The translations under genes were made by a program, and so were the position numbers. The notes below the pieces were generated by a model. The model was not told the DNA's origin. It searched no databases and saw only the letters and a program-made list of their open reading frames with translations. Shown in pieces: positions 1-12,167 of a DNA stretch of 64,000 nt. Positions within the stretch are counted from its first letter, which is position 1. Each line of letters begins with the position of its first letter. The stretch covers positions 246,449,474 through 246,513,473 of the forward strand of contig CP136065.1 in assembly GCA_032622095.1 (NCBI GenBank), given 5' to 3'. This DNA comes from Siphonodentalium dalli (taxonomy: Eukaryota; Mollusca; Scaphopoda; Gadilida; Siphonodentaliidae).

Positions 1-334
1 CCTTTCGATCGCGACCATGATCCGTTTAAATTACATTTCAACACTTCAATATGCTTCAGCTACTAGTATGCGAGATAACTGAGTCGCGGCCATATTGGAT
101 TCACCTAGCCCCGTTCCGGAGTCAAAAAATAATATGAGGAAAATACAAATGTTCAATAACGTGTCCAGAATAAATCAACTCTTTAACAAAAAAACGGCAA
201 AGGCAACGCCTTTCGATCGCGACCATGATCCGTTTAAATTACATTTCAACACTTCAATATGCTTCAGCTACTAGTATGCGAGATAACTGAGTCGCGGCCA
301 TATTGGATTCACCTAGCCCCGTTCCGGAGTCAAA
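1..334. repeat. Direct duplication, about 126 bp, period 208 bp
   Basis: Bases 1-126 recur almost unchanged at 209-334, separated by about 80 bases of AT-rich sequence. Because the window begins inside the first copy, this may be the end of a longer tandem array with a 208-bp period. No coding potential is recognised. Confidence 0.85.
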
Positions 335-473
335 GTTCTGTCCAGGGATGCATTCCATATATGGAACTTGTTAATATTCATGATTCCATATATGGAAATC
401 GTGAATTGCAAAAGCTCCATATGTTGAATGATGAATATTCAACATTTTCATATATGGAATGCACCTCCAGAAC
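335..473. repeat. Small foldback element with CATATATGGAA core
   Basis: Arms starting GTTCTGTCCAGGGATGCATT (335 on) and ending in the imperfect complement (to about 473) form an inverted repeat. Its interior carries further CCATATATGG palindromes. It looks like a MITE-type foldback, but no target duplication was identified. The 72-codon frame here is incidental. Confidence 0.6.
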
Positions 474-2455
474 CTGAAGCACTTAAACCGTCGAATGGGG
501 GGTGAGTGACCGGATTAATCAAATATATTACCGCGACTCAGTGATCTTTCGTATTACAAAAATAATACCAGTATACCGGTACCCTGGCCGTACATGGTAT
601 GGAGCTCGACCCATAATTAAATTATGTTTTATCTGATCACAATATTTTAATTAGTTTTAGAATTTCAGTTTATCCTGAAATTTTGCACAAAACGGAAAGT
701 GAAATTATTTTCAATTCCATTTCATTTTATATGCCGGGGAAGGGGTTAATGCAAATGATCCTGCGATATTTTTAACCAATAGTTTTCCTTATTTATATCA
801 CGTGACTCAGCTGACAGTCATGTGACACTAATTGCAACGAACCTGAAAGACGAAACAAAAAATAAATTCACCCGACAAAAAGTTGTTTTCAGATGCTTTT
901 GGTGAAAACATGGAAGCAAGGGGCAGAGGAAAAGCTCTAGAGAGAGCACTTAAATTCATCAAACGTCACGAACACAATAATTTAGTAAGAATGAGCGACA
1001 TTTTTTGTGATTTAAAAATCATTTATTCAACAGAAATTTACCCAGAATGATGACGTTTCAAAGTCAACTTTCATTCTCAACAGCTCAATGACAAAAGGTT
1101 TTAAAAACATGACAGCATTTGTTTAGCTGATTTCTGCTTCCCAGGGTAGTCCACTCTGGGAAAGATTTGTCACAATTATTATGAATTATTTCTAATTTGA
1201 CCTGAATCCCCAAAAGAACCAATCATTTGTACTGAAGTGTAGGCCTATGCTATCAGCTATGCCTTTTAATTTAATTTTAAAGGCTTTTTCACATATCGTC
1301 TGTTATATTCAAAGACCCCATAAAACGGGTTTTGGTGCATAAACAATTTTTTAGGGATTCAGAATCGGTGACCTCGATTACATCAGTTAAAATCTTAGGC
1401 TGAAATCCAATCAGAAATCTGTTTTTTTGGCATGTGACTAAAGTTTAAACATCCCATTTTTCATTGGACAATTTTGGAAATTCAGAAAAGAACTAAAATA
1501 ATCTACCAGGTTTGAAAACCCAAAACACATGGGCGTATTTTACGGAAGCCGTCATATAATTCCGCACCAATCAATATAATGTGCAGTTTCCATTACATCT
1601 AATTTGAATTACATTATGAATTATTTAATTTATTATCAAGTTTGTTTGTTCATTTGTTCACAATGAAGGCTGTTTATTGAATGCTTGTGCACTATAGAGA
1701 TTATATATAGGTCTTCAAAAGTGTAAAATTATTAATTAATCTACCATTTCCCTTTACATGTACTGTATATTAATATGTTATATTACAGATATTATGTATG
1801 ATATCTAACATTATATATTAGACCCTATATTATAAACATATTAGCGTACCGTACCACAAGAATGGCAACGGGTTGTCCCGTTAGTCACTATGGAATTGCT
1901 CTATAGCCACATACTCTCCATCTATCCCACATCCACATGAAGTAAGGTAAATTGTATAGCGTAGTATTGTGCTTATCAAATGTTGGTGGAAATTCAATAC
2001 AATTTAATATTTCCAATAGCATGTTGCTACCCATATATGTCGATGAAAATAGTTGAACAGCATTATGTATGATGCATTCCAAACCGTTTCCTGCCAACAC
2101 TGCAACTTCCTCTCGTACTCTCTCATCTAGTACTTGTCTGAAAGTTGGAATGGGTAGGAGAACTATTCTCAAATATATGGAACTGAATTCAGAGAACACT
2201 CTGTAAGACTTATATGTCCCGTTGTTCTGTGCAAATAGTAGGAGTTTTAGAAATCACCCAGGTTCAAACATTAGCTTTAAAGAGAAAGCTCACATAAACC
2301 GTTGTATGACAGTTTTGTTGTGCTACTAACTTTGATGCTGAAGGCACATTGGTCCAGTAATTTCCAGAATGAAACTGCCATTCAAAATAGCTGCATGAGT
2401 TGCTATTCGAGTCCCAAATGTGCATATCATTTTGCTGCGCAAACAAAACAAGTCA
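474..2455. other. AT-rich stretch with no recognised gene
   Basis: I see no recognisable exon or repeat family here. The only candidate is a 103-codon frame on - (1888-2199). It is preceded by an acceptor-like CTTACAG and could be an exon, but it matches no family I know. It is left as unassigned sequence. Confidence 0.5.
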
Positions 2456-2459
2456 GTTT

Positions 2460-3535
2460 ACACCCTTCCAATCCAGTTATCCATACCTCTATTCATAGAT
2501 CCATATATCATCCAACTCAACCAATCATCCATCCATCAATTCAACCAACCATCCATCAATCCAACCATACATACCCCATCCGCCCATCCATCCATACATC
2601 AGTCATACATACAATCAATCCATCCAGTCATCCATACATACACCCATCCATCTATATATGCACCTATCGGTCGATCGATACATTTATCCATCAATCAATA
2701 GCCCTACCCATCCATCCATACACCAATTCATTGATCCATCCATATATGTACATCAATATAATCAACCATCCATCCATACATCCATCCACCCATCCATCCA
2801 TCTATAAAACCAACCATCCATACATCCACTATCTGCCCAAACCCATTGTCCATCAATACGTCCATCCATCCATGAATCCAAACCACTATCCATCCAACCA
2901 CCAATCCAACCATCCATCCGTGAATCCATCCACTCATCCATCAATCTATCAAACCATACATAAATTCACAACCCTACACATCCACCATCCATCCATATAG
3001 CCATCCATCAATCCATCCATACATCCACCATACATCAAATGAACCAACAATCCATCCATAAATCCACTCATCCATCGATCCATACCTCCATCCATTCATC
3101 CATACATCCACCCATCCATCTATTCGACCAAACATCCACCCATACATCGAACCATCCATCTATATATCAAACCAACTGTCCATTCATCAACCAAACAATC
3201 AATCCATACATCCATAACTCCACACATCCATCCGTCCATTGATCCACCCAACCATAACCCCACCCACCCATCCATCCATCCATCCTTCCATCCGCACATC
3301 CATCCACCCACTCATCCATCCATCCATCCATACATCCATCTATCCAACCAAACGTCCATCAAAACAACCATCCACCCATACATCGAACCATCCATCTAGC
3401 AAACCAACCGTCCATTCATTCATCAATCGAACAATCAATCAATCCATAACTCCGCCCATCCATCCATCTATCCTTCCATCCACACATCCATCCCCACATC
3501 CATCCATCCATCCATTCATCCACACATTCATCATT
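2460..3535. repeat. Degenerate (CCAT)n / (ATCC)n microsatellite block
   Basis: About 1.1 kb of imperfect CCAT/ATCC tetranucleotides with CAAT, ACAT and CACC variants. Because the unit is 4 bp and stop-poor in several frames, it opens long spurious frames on both strands. These read as Pro-Ser-Ile-His or Trp-Met-Asp-Gly strings and are not genes. Confidence 0.95.
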
Positions 3536-4830
3536 TCAAAATTCAATACATTAGCACGGGCTACAGACTGGTGTGTTCATCTGATCATCGTGAAATTTGT
3601 TGTGGATGTTAATATTAATATGTAGATGGGAACGAATCATTTTGGGGTCATTCGGCTATAAAACATGGCCACTGGCAGCCATCTTGGATTTTACTCTTTG
3701 AATGACTAAATCTTTTGGCATAGACTACAGATCGTACCTTTGGCCGGATGATTATGAAATTTGTCATGGCTGTTGACATTGACATGTAGATGGGGAACGA
3801 GTCATTTTGGGGTCATTCGGCCGTAAAACATGGCCGCTGGTAGCCATCTTGGATTTTACTCTTTGCATTACTAAATCCTTTGGCATGGACTACAGATCAT
3901 ACCTTTGGTCGGATCATTATGAAATTTGTCATAGCTGTTGACATTGATATGTAGATGGGAAATAGTCATTTTGGGGTCATTCAGTAAAAATAAATGGCCG
4001 TCAGCAGCCATCTTGCATTTCAAAATTCAATCCATTTGCACGGGCTACATGGTCTGATCATCATGAAATTTGTCATGGATGTTAATATGGACATGTAGAT
4101 GGGAACTTGTCATTTTGGGGGCATTTGGCGATAAAACATGGCCACTGGCAGCCATCTTGGATTTTACTCTTTTCTTGACTAAACCATTTGGCACAGGTTA
4201 CAAGTCATACCTTTGGTCGGTTCATTATGAAATTTATCATGGTGTCAACATTGACATGTAGATGGGAACGAGTCATTTTGGGGTCATTCGGCCATAAAAC
4301 ATGGCTACCGGAGGCCATCCTAGATTTTACACTTTGCATGACTAAATCCTTTGGCATGGGGCCATTGGGGCTTTAGGTCATACCTTTGGTGGGATCATCA
4401 TGAAATTTGTTATGGCTGATAACATTGACATGTAGATGGGAACGAGTCATTTTGGGGTCATTCGGCCATAAAACATGGCCACTGACAGCCATTTGGATTT
4501 TACTCCTTGCATGGCTAAATCCTTTGGCACAGGTTTCAAGTCATACCTTCAGTTGGATCATCATGAAATTTGTCATGGATGTTAATATTAACATATGTAG
4601 ATGGGAACGAGTCATTTTGGTGTCATTCCGCCATAAAACATGGCTGCCAGTAGCCATCTTGGATTTTACTCTTTGCATGACTAAATCCTTTGGCACACCA
4701 TACAGTCCACTTCCCTCATCTGATCATCACCAAACTTCATATTGATTTTGATATTGATGGGAGCTATCAAATGATTTTGATATTCATTGGAAAACATAGC
4801 TGCCAGTGGCCATCTTGGATTTTATTTTAT
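3536..4830. repeat. Tandem satellite, about 164-bp unit, 7-8 copies
   Basis: The anchor GAAATTTGTCATGG recurs at about 3592, 3756, 3921, 4065, 4229, 4402 and 4565, giving a period near 164 bp with one short (144) and one long (173) unit. Each unit carries CATTTTGGGGTCATTCGG, AAAACATGGC and AGCCATCTTGGATTTTACTC. Copies differ by point changes and small indels, so this is an old array. Short frames inside it are unit-derived. The microsatellite to its left ends where the array begins. Confidence 0.9.
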
Positions 4831-4838
4831 ATATAGAG

Positions 4839-4979
4839 GATCTCACATGAGTTTCTATTTTATACGGAATTTATCAACCGAGTTGACTAAATTCGATTTG
4901 AGCCGAGGTTTACCGAGGCTCAAATAGAATTGTGGACGAGGTTGATAAATTACGTATAAAATAGGACGAGTGTGAGATA
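4839..4979. repeat. Foldback element, ~140 bp
   Basis: The left arm runs from TCTCACATGAGTTTCTATTT to TTATCAACC. The right arm is its imperfect complement, ending ATAGGACGAGTGTGAGATA. A second inner inverted repeat, GAGCCGAGG/CCGAGGCTC, sits at the centre. This is consistent with a non-autonomous foldback MITE. No clear target duplication was seen. Confidence 0.7.
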
Positions 4980-5436
4980 CTTTTTATCACATGATCAAAT
5001 AAACGCGAAGCAATGCGAAATATCCATCGAAAACAACGATAAAAACCGCAGCGATCGCAAGTCATTTGAAGAACGATGTGACGTCATCGCACGCGCTGAT
5101 ATTAAACGTGTCTCTTATCGATAATTATGAAACTGCTTTTATGGGAAAATTATGTGATAAATATATATATCTTCATGTTGATAATCTAGTATTACTTCTA
5201 AGACATTTCAACTTTCCACATTCCTAATCACTCCATTGACTGTAACACTTGAAATTATTCCCTTTCCAAGTTGAGCTACAGTGTCATTGACAGTTTCATT
5301 CACACTTATTTATGAGTGACGAGTCGACATCTCCATTTTGTTTCTGACTAAGCATCCTGTGAAGGGAATCGGTGTTCTGAAAAATAATTGCATGTGTTCT
5401 GTCATACATATTTTCCAAACACCGGTCTTCTATGGT

Positions 5437-6509
5437 TTAACCCTTTCAGTGCCAGGGGCCGATCTCATCGGCCCTAATTTATGGTCTGTAAAATCGGCAG
5501 CCCTAAAAAAAAAATTTGTTTTTTTTGTTTTTTTGGGTTGGATTTTTTTTATAGCATGCTTAAAGGGGTACTGTACCCAAGATGTTGTTGTTGGTTTCTA
5601 TAATCCCCGAGTCGGAGAATAAGGTAACAACTTTTCCATTTTTTGAAAGCCTGTTGAGTACGAAGTATTGTTACGGATGGCAAATTTACCGGAATGCAAA
5701 ATTACAAATTGTCGTTGTCGAGTAATTTTTGTAAAGTTTTCAACCAAATGAATCAAATAAACATTATATTATATGCTTAGTAGTCCCATATACTCATTTA
5801 AGTTAGTGTACCGTCACTAGTCAATGAGTGGCTTGTGTTTTCTCCCCGTATAAGCATAATGTTTCAAACGATCGTGTGTGCAATTGTTTTCCTAATCCAG
5901 TATCCCTCAATTATAATTTGATTACGTTTTGTACACGGAAATTCGAATTTTAAGAGACGCCATTTTATGGCTGGAGCCATAAAATCAATTTATATTAAAT
6001 TATTAACTTTTAAATTATTAAATTTTAAGATAGCCTATTAACCTGAGCGTTTACAGAATACATCTTCGAGACAAATTACTTATATTTCTATATAGTATCG
6101 ATAATAGATCGTTGTTATCACCGGGAATTTATTGAAAATGGCGTACAGTACCCCTTTAAGCATGCTATAGCGAATTTAAAAACAAACTGGTTAAAACCTT
6201 AGGGGCATGTTATAACTCAAAACTATCACCAAGTATTCATAGTAATAATTTTGATGCCCATGAAAAACGTAAGATTCCCTGGCATTAAACCTACAAAATA
6301 AGTCTGCCACTGAAAGAGAGTTATCAGAAAAAATTATTAAAATTGTAAAAAATTGAAAAAAATAATAACAAATGATGAAAAATTGTTAGGCCAATGCATT
6401 TTCTTATATATGCGAGGTGACCTATGCTCGACTCGCATATATAAGAGAATGCATTGGCACAGGGTATATGGGTTGATACAAAAATCGGACTTGGCACTGA
6501 AAGGGTTAA
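5437..6509. mobile_element. Non-autonomous piggyBac-like element (TTAA-flanked)
   Basis: TIRs TTAACCCTTTCAGTGCCA (5437) and its exact complement (ending 6509) begin and end at TTAA, the target duplication of the piggyBac superfamily. No transposase is present. The interior contains a second complete inverted-repeat element (5551-6168) and, near the right end, one copy of the ~69-nt hairpin module (6390-6458), also found in several other elements of this window. The superfamily call rests on the TTAA ends only. Confidence 0.75.
5551..6168. mobile_element. Nested TIR element with perfect 26-bp ends
   Basis: The 26 bases at 5551-5576 (containing CTTAAAGGGGTACTGTAC) are the exact reverse complement of 6143-6168. 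The ~570-bp interior is AT-rich without a frame of note. The element sits inside the piggyBac-like element 5437-6509, so it inserted later. Its exact outer ends are uncertain because the flanking GCATGC is itself palindromic. Confidence 0.75.
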
Positions 6510-8743
6510 ATTGGTTTATTTCTGCAAAATATCTTAAACGAAATGGTATTTTGCCTTGATGGAAAGTTCTAACAAGATAGAGTTCTCCGTCTTTCTACAC
6601 TCCGAATTTACCTGAAGTTTCGGTTCTAAATATAGCTTGTAGAACTGCCCCAAAAGGTTTTTTGTATTTTACTTGAAGAATCAAAATAAAAACAACACTA
6701 ATTGATAGAAGCGTTTATGGACAGGTGTCTTCGATTTATTATTTTATACCCTGGAAACTTGTTAGGAAGAGGTATTGACCATCTTAAATAACTGTTTGTT
6801 CGAAAAGCTATATATAATTTTATAGTAAAAGATATGAACATATTCTATTATTAAATAATGAATCATTTATTGGAGAGATATGATTTTGATAAGATATTCT
6901 TCTGAGAGTTTGGAGACTTGTAAACCCGACAATTAAATTAATTAATTTTTATATGCAGGTTAACTGTTCAGATAGAGTGAGATATCATAAGTTAAATTTA
7001 ATAGATTTAAAATAGATTCAAATCTACGTGTGATACAGTCCTTCGATTTTGAGATGCACATTACAAGTCCTTGCATGCCTTTGTGTGCCTGGAATTGATA
7101 AGCAGTGTGCAAAATGGTGCACGCCTCAGGATCTTGGTTTGTGCATAGTATACGGTGTCTCGGACAATATTCATTCATTGTAAAACAAATTTGTTTTGGA
7201 TAAAGTTGGCTCTCTTATCCGGAACAGGTAAGTAATGAATGATAAAACTGACTCGGACCGGCTGACTGAGTGACACGAGTTTCAGTGCCTAAAGATGATG
7301 TTACCAATACTTACTTCAACCGATTTGGTTTAGGCCTAAAAACAGGGTGTCCACGGCTCCTTGAATTCCTTGAAACTCCTTGATTTGGAAAATCAATTTT
7401 CCAGGGCCCTTGAAACCCTTGAATTGAATGCCCACCCCTTGAAAACCCTGGAATTCCGTGTAGCCCTAAAACCCAGGTATATCGATTCATCGGGAGTCTA
7501 TTAATATAGATAGTTTAGTTCCGAACGCGTTGTTGGTATATGGGAAGTAACTCCATTTTGAATTTCCGCTGGCGGCAATTCTCTCGAGTCAATTGTAATT
7601 GTGTGACCCCCCCCCAATGAAGTGTGGTATTGTTGTTGGTATATGGGACGTAACTCCATTTCCCGCCAACACCAATTCTCTCGAATCTATTTCAATTATG
7701 TGATCCCCTATGAAGCATCATAAAATTGAACACGACAAAAAATAGTTTCGAGCTTTTCAAACTCAGGTACCGTAATTAGTGTATTTTTATTGTATCGGAT
7801 CGAGGTATTTTGTATATTATATACACATTCGACATTAGAAACCCGTGTTTTACATCAAAACGTACAAATTAACAAAAACGAAACCGAAACGAAAAAATCA
7901 CATCCGCTTCCGATGACCTTCATTTCCTGTTTACGTAAAAAGCCCAAAATGCTAAAATTATGGTGGAAAACGTGGTATGACATGTAATGTTCAACAGTTG
8001 GTTCCTGGAAACTCCTTGAAAATTGTCGGGGCAGTCCTTGAAAATCCTTGAATTGACTATTGGAACCTCCTTGAAACTCCTTGAATTCATTCACCAGAAA
8101 TGGGCAGATACCCTGAAAAAGAATTACCTATGTTTCTGATAACCCGACGGACCCATGTCCGAAACTGCCAACTCATAGTTTCTGCTAATTTTGTTTAAAA
8201 CAATATATATATTATGTCTATACAGAAACATAATAAGCCTATATGAAGATGTGTAGATGATTTGTAATACATTCAATTTGTAATACAGTTCAAATAGCAT
8301 ACAGGTTTAACATTCTCAGGGCAAGATTGTTATTGAAAACTAGTCAAATTATCCACTTGGCTATTTATAATTCTGTTGTTTCAATAATGTATACATGTAT
8401 CTAATTAATATACACATCAACAAGATCATTAGCCTTGGACCACATGTACTTGTTAACATGTTAACTCAATTATTACTCAGGGAATTAAAATATCAAGGAA
8501 ATCAGGAATACAATCAGTTAGGAGTCCTGTTTCTCTAAATCATATTTTAATATGGCAGACATGATGTCTATGTATGTGGGATGTCATATCTGCCCAAAGA
8601 ATCACTGCTTTGTGGAAATTGGACTGATTACACCAGGGACCAGCTAAGAGGGGGGTGTTGTAGATCATGCCATGAATCTCTTATCTGGCTAACACCCGGT
8701 ATATGCATGCAACGAAATCTATATGTGACCCGCCATATCAAAT
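6510..8743. other. Non-genic stretch
   Basis: No exon is recognised. About 6690-6790 resembles one arm of the TIR element at 34234-34762 (shared TTGATAGAAGC and TATTATTTTATACCC text), so it is probably a decayed copy. The region 7344-8115 is described separately. The rest is unassigned AT-rich DNA. Confidence 0.5.
7344..8115. repeat. Possible hAT-like element with CCTTGAA iterations and an internal duplication
   Basis: The left edge CAGGGTGTCCACGG and right edge GGGCAGATACCCTG form a short imperfect TIR of hAT type. Both ends carry iterated CTCCTTGAAACTCCTTGAAT text. Inside, about 105 bp starting TTGGTATATGGGA (about 7533) is duplicated in tandem (about 7638). No matching 8-bp target duplication was found, so the boundaries are tentative. 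Confidence 0.4.
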
Positions 8744-9167
8744 CCAGTCGTAAGTCGGGGATATTTTTACCCTGTGCCAATGCATTCTCTTATATATGCG
8801 AGTCGACCATAGGTCGCCTCGCATATATAAGAGAATGCATTGGCCTAACAATTTTTTACAATTTTAATAATTTTTTCTTGTATTCTTTAACAATTTCACT
8901 TATAATTTCACCTATACAGAGCCCCAGACAAACATGAGCAGACGTCACTCTTCTATATGCTTCTATATATGTGTGGGGCTCCCTGCAGGGTAATGGATGT
9001 TTTTTATTTTATGTCCTAAAAATTGTAAGAAACATTTATTTAAAAAAAAATGATAAAAAATTGTTAGGCCAATGCATTCTCTTATATATGCGAGGCGACC
9101 TATGGTCGACTCGCATATATAAGAGAATGCATTGGCACACGGTAAAAAAATCCCGACTTACGACTGG
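8744..9167. mobile_element. TIR element carrying two hairpin modules
   Basis: TIRs CCAGTCGTAAGTCGGG (8744) and the exact complement (ending 9167) flank two copies of the ~69-nt hairpin module, at 8776-8844 and 9068-9136. The second is inverted relative to the first. The ends are unlike those of the TTAA-flanked elements that carry the same hairpin. No coding sequence is present. Confidence 0.75.
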
Positions 9168-9198
9168 ACAGTATTACTGAGAGCCTCCACTATTAATA

Positions 9199-10545
9199 TA
9201 GATCATGCCATGAATCTCTTATCTGGCTAACGCCCGTAGAGATCATATTCTACCTGTACAAAACCTGGGAACCTTTTGAAGTTTTGATAGGGAACCTAAT
9301 GAAGTCGAAAATTTAATGCCGGGAATATATTCCTTTGTTATTATCTGTTTCTTAAAGTGATGTGAAACACTCCGGTAGGGTGATCAGACAGATATGGAGA
9401 ATACTGTTGCTCAAGGTACTTATTTTTACAAATATTATATCCAAATTGACAGCACACATCGTAATTTTTATATATTCAATAAATGCAGCGATTCACATGG
9501 CGAAATCATTTTCGTTAGTTTATCGTCATAAGATGCGTTCTGAATCGAAAAGTAAATATTTACAATTGAGCGTAGTTTGGACGATGTTTTCTATGGAGTG
9601 GTATGATCGATTTACTTGAGATTTTCGGCGATGTTAGTAGAATGATACATTCCTCCAGTATCCCTGAATACTAACTTATCAGTTTCACGCACCCGAACAA
9701 GTCCAAAATATTTCTTTAATAATGTACTTCACTGTAGGTGAAGGTTCCAACTCGAAATTTTCATGATTTAAGTGACTTTGTGAGTCATTTTGCTTTGCTT
9801 TTCTTACAATTATGGAATTTATCCTGGGTAATTAATTGAATGTTTATTGCGATATCGGCTCTCAAACGTCGCAGAAAAGCATGCAATTTCGAGTTGGGGA
9901 CCTTCACATATAGTGAAGTACACTATTAAGGAACAGATTATCATTAAGATATATATTCCCCGTGTTATTTTTCAACTTTATATTGTTCCCTGTCAAAACT
10001 TCAAAAAGTTCCCAGGTTTTGTACTGGTGGAAAATTATCTCTACGGGCGTTAGCCAGATAAGGAATCGGGGAGCTAAATGTGTTCTAGAGTCGGGGAGCG
10101 AGTACACCGTGGAATGCTAAAGGTGAAGGTAACTGAAGAATGACCTACACCTGATACATGCGACACGTTATTAAAGGATGACATCGCGTTTATTTGATTT
10201 GTACATAATATTTAAATAATTTAAACTGGTGAATGAATGGGGGAATAGATTTTTGTGAGCGGGAAATTTATTTAACTAGCTGCTGTAGTCCTGGGTTTTC
10301 CAGATCAAATTTGGCTGTGAGATAGCCCTGTCATAGACTTGGGGATTTATTTTAAAAAGTAAACACATGACCTATGATTTTTCTTGCATTTTCGTGATCA
10401 ACTGGTGTCAATCTAGCTGGGTAAACATCACTGGTATGGCTTGCAGGCTTCAATTCAGTGAATTTGGCCGAAATGTTAACACTGTCGCCTATGGGAAACC
10501 ATTTAGTTCAGTGATTCCATAAGAGATTCATGGCATGATCTAGCT
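9199..10545. mobile_element. TIR element (~100-bp ends) with nested insertions
   Basis: The left end reads GATCATGCCATGAATCTCTT and continues through CTAACGCCCGTAGAGATCAT and AAACCTGGGAAC. The complement appears at about 9975-10060 and 10519-10545. Two insertions interrupt it: a TTAA-flanked element (9352-9719), and about 460 bp (about 10061-10518) inside the right TIR, flanked by ATAAG on both sides. The interior at 9730-9950 matches 30335-30520 in the second copy. An extra left-end fragment lies at 8660-8697. Confidence 0.7.
9352..9719. mobile_element. TTAA-flanked dispersed element, family E, copy 1
   Basis: The sequence beginning AGTGATGTGAAACACTCCGG and ending near ATTTCTTTAA recurs at 26734-27111 and 61061-61429, each time bounded by TTAA. 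Length is about 370 bp. It lacks an obvious long TIR and has no coding capacity. Here it sits inside the TIR element 9199-10545, which fixes its borders because the host sequence is known from the copy at 30165-30835. Confidence 0.75.
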
Positions 10546-10627
10546 AGCGATGTGGGAGATTTCTTCTCCCTAAAATGTGCCACTTCTCCGTATTTTTGTT
10601 CTTGGGAGAAGTAACTTCTCTCTCATA

Positions 10628-10823
10628 TACAGTAATGCCCTAAATAATCGACTCCTTAACAACAGCAGAATTATGGGTAACTTTTCAGGATTTAGTCGGA
10701 AATATGGCTTGTTGCCATTCATCGGAAAGCTCTCAGCAACAAGCCATATTTCGGACTAAATCCTGAAAAGTTACCCATAATTCTGCTGTGGTTAAGGAGT
10801 CGATTATTTAGGGCATTACTGTA
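10628..10823. mobile_element. Mariner-like palindromic MITE, family C
   Basis: TA-flanked TACAGTAATGCCCTAAATAA arms run almost to the centre (GAAAGCTCTCA), making a ~196-bp near-perfect palindrome. TA target duplication with CAGT ends fits the Tc1/mariner superfamily. No transposase is present. Relatives lie at 11280, 19518, 22802, 28256, 28481, 53672 and 58563. Confidence 0.8.
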
Positions 10824-11279
10824 CAAGTATCCATATGTTCCAACTGCATATTTCACTGATTATAATGGTGTTCTTACTCATAATAATGGTTTTATAAATA
10901 GGCTCCTGTTTTGTACTTATTGGATCATAAAAGGGTGATGTTCTGGTGTAAACTGGAATTCATCCATTGTTACTTCTCCCTGACAACCAAACATCTAGAC
11001 TGTCCCTGGATTACACAGTTCCGGAAGGTGGGGAAAAAAACAATTCCCTACGGTACCTACCTACCCTACCCTGGAGGGGTTACATTAGCAGAAACACTGA
11101 TCTTTTTTTTTTTTAGCCTTATAGAAGTATTTATTTCCAAATAATGTCCTTTTTGCTTTATATACCTGTACATGGGGTTAATTCCCATAGGTTCGCCTAA
11201 TATAAACAGTGTGCCAGTTGATCCAAAATCAGGTGCACAATACTGGGCACCTGTTCAAAAACAAAGGACTGGTAATATT

Positions 11280-11509
11280 TACAGTAATGACCTAAGTAAT
11301 CGACTCCTTAACCACAGCAGAATTATGGGTAACTTTTCACTGAGAGCTTTCCGATGAATGACAACAAGCCATATTTCCGACTAAATCCTGAAAAATTACC
11401 CATAATTCTCTCACCGAGAGCTTTCTGATGAATATTTCCGACTAAATCCTGAAAAGTTACCCATAATTCTTCTGTGGTTAAGGAGTCGATTACTTAGGGC
11501 ATTACTGTA
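11280..11509. mobile_element. Mariner-like palindromic MITE, family C, with internal rearrangement
   Basis: Same TACAGTAATG ends as the copy at 10628, bounded by TA. The left half stops at AACTTTTCACTGAGAGC, and the right half contains a duplicated central segment (TTTCCGACTAAATCCTGAAAA twice). The foldback is therefore asymmetric. Confidence 0.75.
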
Positions 11510-11546
11510 GGTAACACTACAATATTTATCCTAGCTTCATGCCTTA

Positions 11547-11950
11547 TTAACCCTTTACCCAACAGAAGGGCCCTAGCTGTGCCAATGCATTCTCTTATAT
11601 ATGCGAGTCGACCATAGGTCGCCTCGCATATATAAGAGAATGCATTGGCTTAACACATTAAAAATTATAAAATTGTTAAAGAATGTAAGAAAAAATGGTA
11701 AAAAGTGTTAAAAAAAGATTGTTTTTAGGCCAATGCATTCTCTTATATATGCGAGGCGACCTATGGTCGACTCGCATATATAAGAGAATGCATTGGCACA
11801 GGGCATAACTGTAACCATCACAATGTGGTCAATGAGCCGGTTCCAATGATATCCATATTTGTATGGTTTTATTGAGACAGACCCAAGATAATTTAGGCTG
11901 TTGCAGCTTTATTTGGTCGTTTTTGGCCGGTTTGTTGGGTAAAGGGTTAA
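11547..11950. mobile_element. piggyBac-like MITE, two-hairpin form
   Basis: Bounded by TTAA at both ends, with TIRs TTAACCCTTTACCCAACA and TGTTGGGTAAAGGGTTAA. It carries two copies of the ~69-nt hairpin module (about 11581-11649 and 11730-11797) in opposite orientation. It has landed in the mariner-like/family D neighbourhood; the sequence directly to its right is a truncated family D element. Confidence 0.85.
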
Positions 11951-12167
11951 ACTGTGTTTCTGAAAGTCTGGCACCCATAAGCAGTTTGTTAATGTTCATA
12001 TTTATGTTCATTGGAACATAAACAATTAATTTTGTAACAGAAATCATGGCAGATATGAAAACTAAACATCATTTAGAACGAGATTTCAAAACCAGTGTAC
12101 CTTTCAGCACATTTTCAAAACCTGTGTACCCTTCAGCACTTTTTTTGGTGAAGGTGACCCATTCAGC
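11951..12167. mobile_element. Truncated 9-bp-TSD MITE, family D
   Basis: Matches the interior and right arm of the family D elements at 35020-35341 and 61615-61916, ending in TTTTTTTGGTG ... TTCAGC at 12167. The left arm (GCTGAAGGG end) is missing; the piggyBac-like MITE 11547-11950 occupies its place. Confidence 0.65.

Noticed and set aside
1888..2199. 103-codon minus frame with acceptor-like CTTACAG upstream
   Set aside because: Composition is protein-like, but no family is recognised and there is no donor, partner exon or conservation evidence.
2302..3625. Long open frames on both strands, e.g. 232 codons at 2302-3000
   Set aside because: They are translations of a CCAT tetranucleotide microsatellite; composition is only Pro/Ser/Ile/His or Trp/Met/Asp/Gly.
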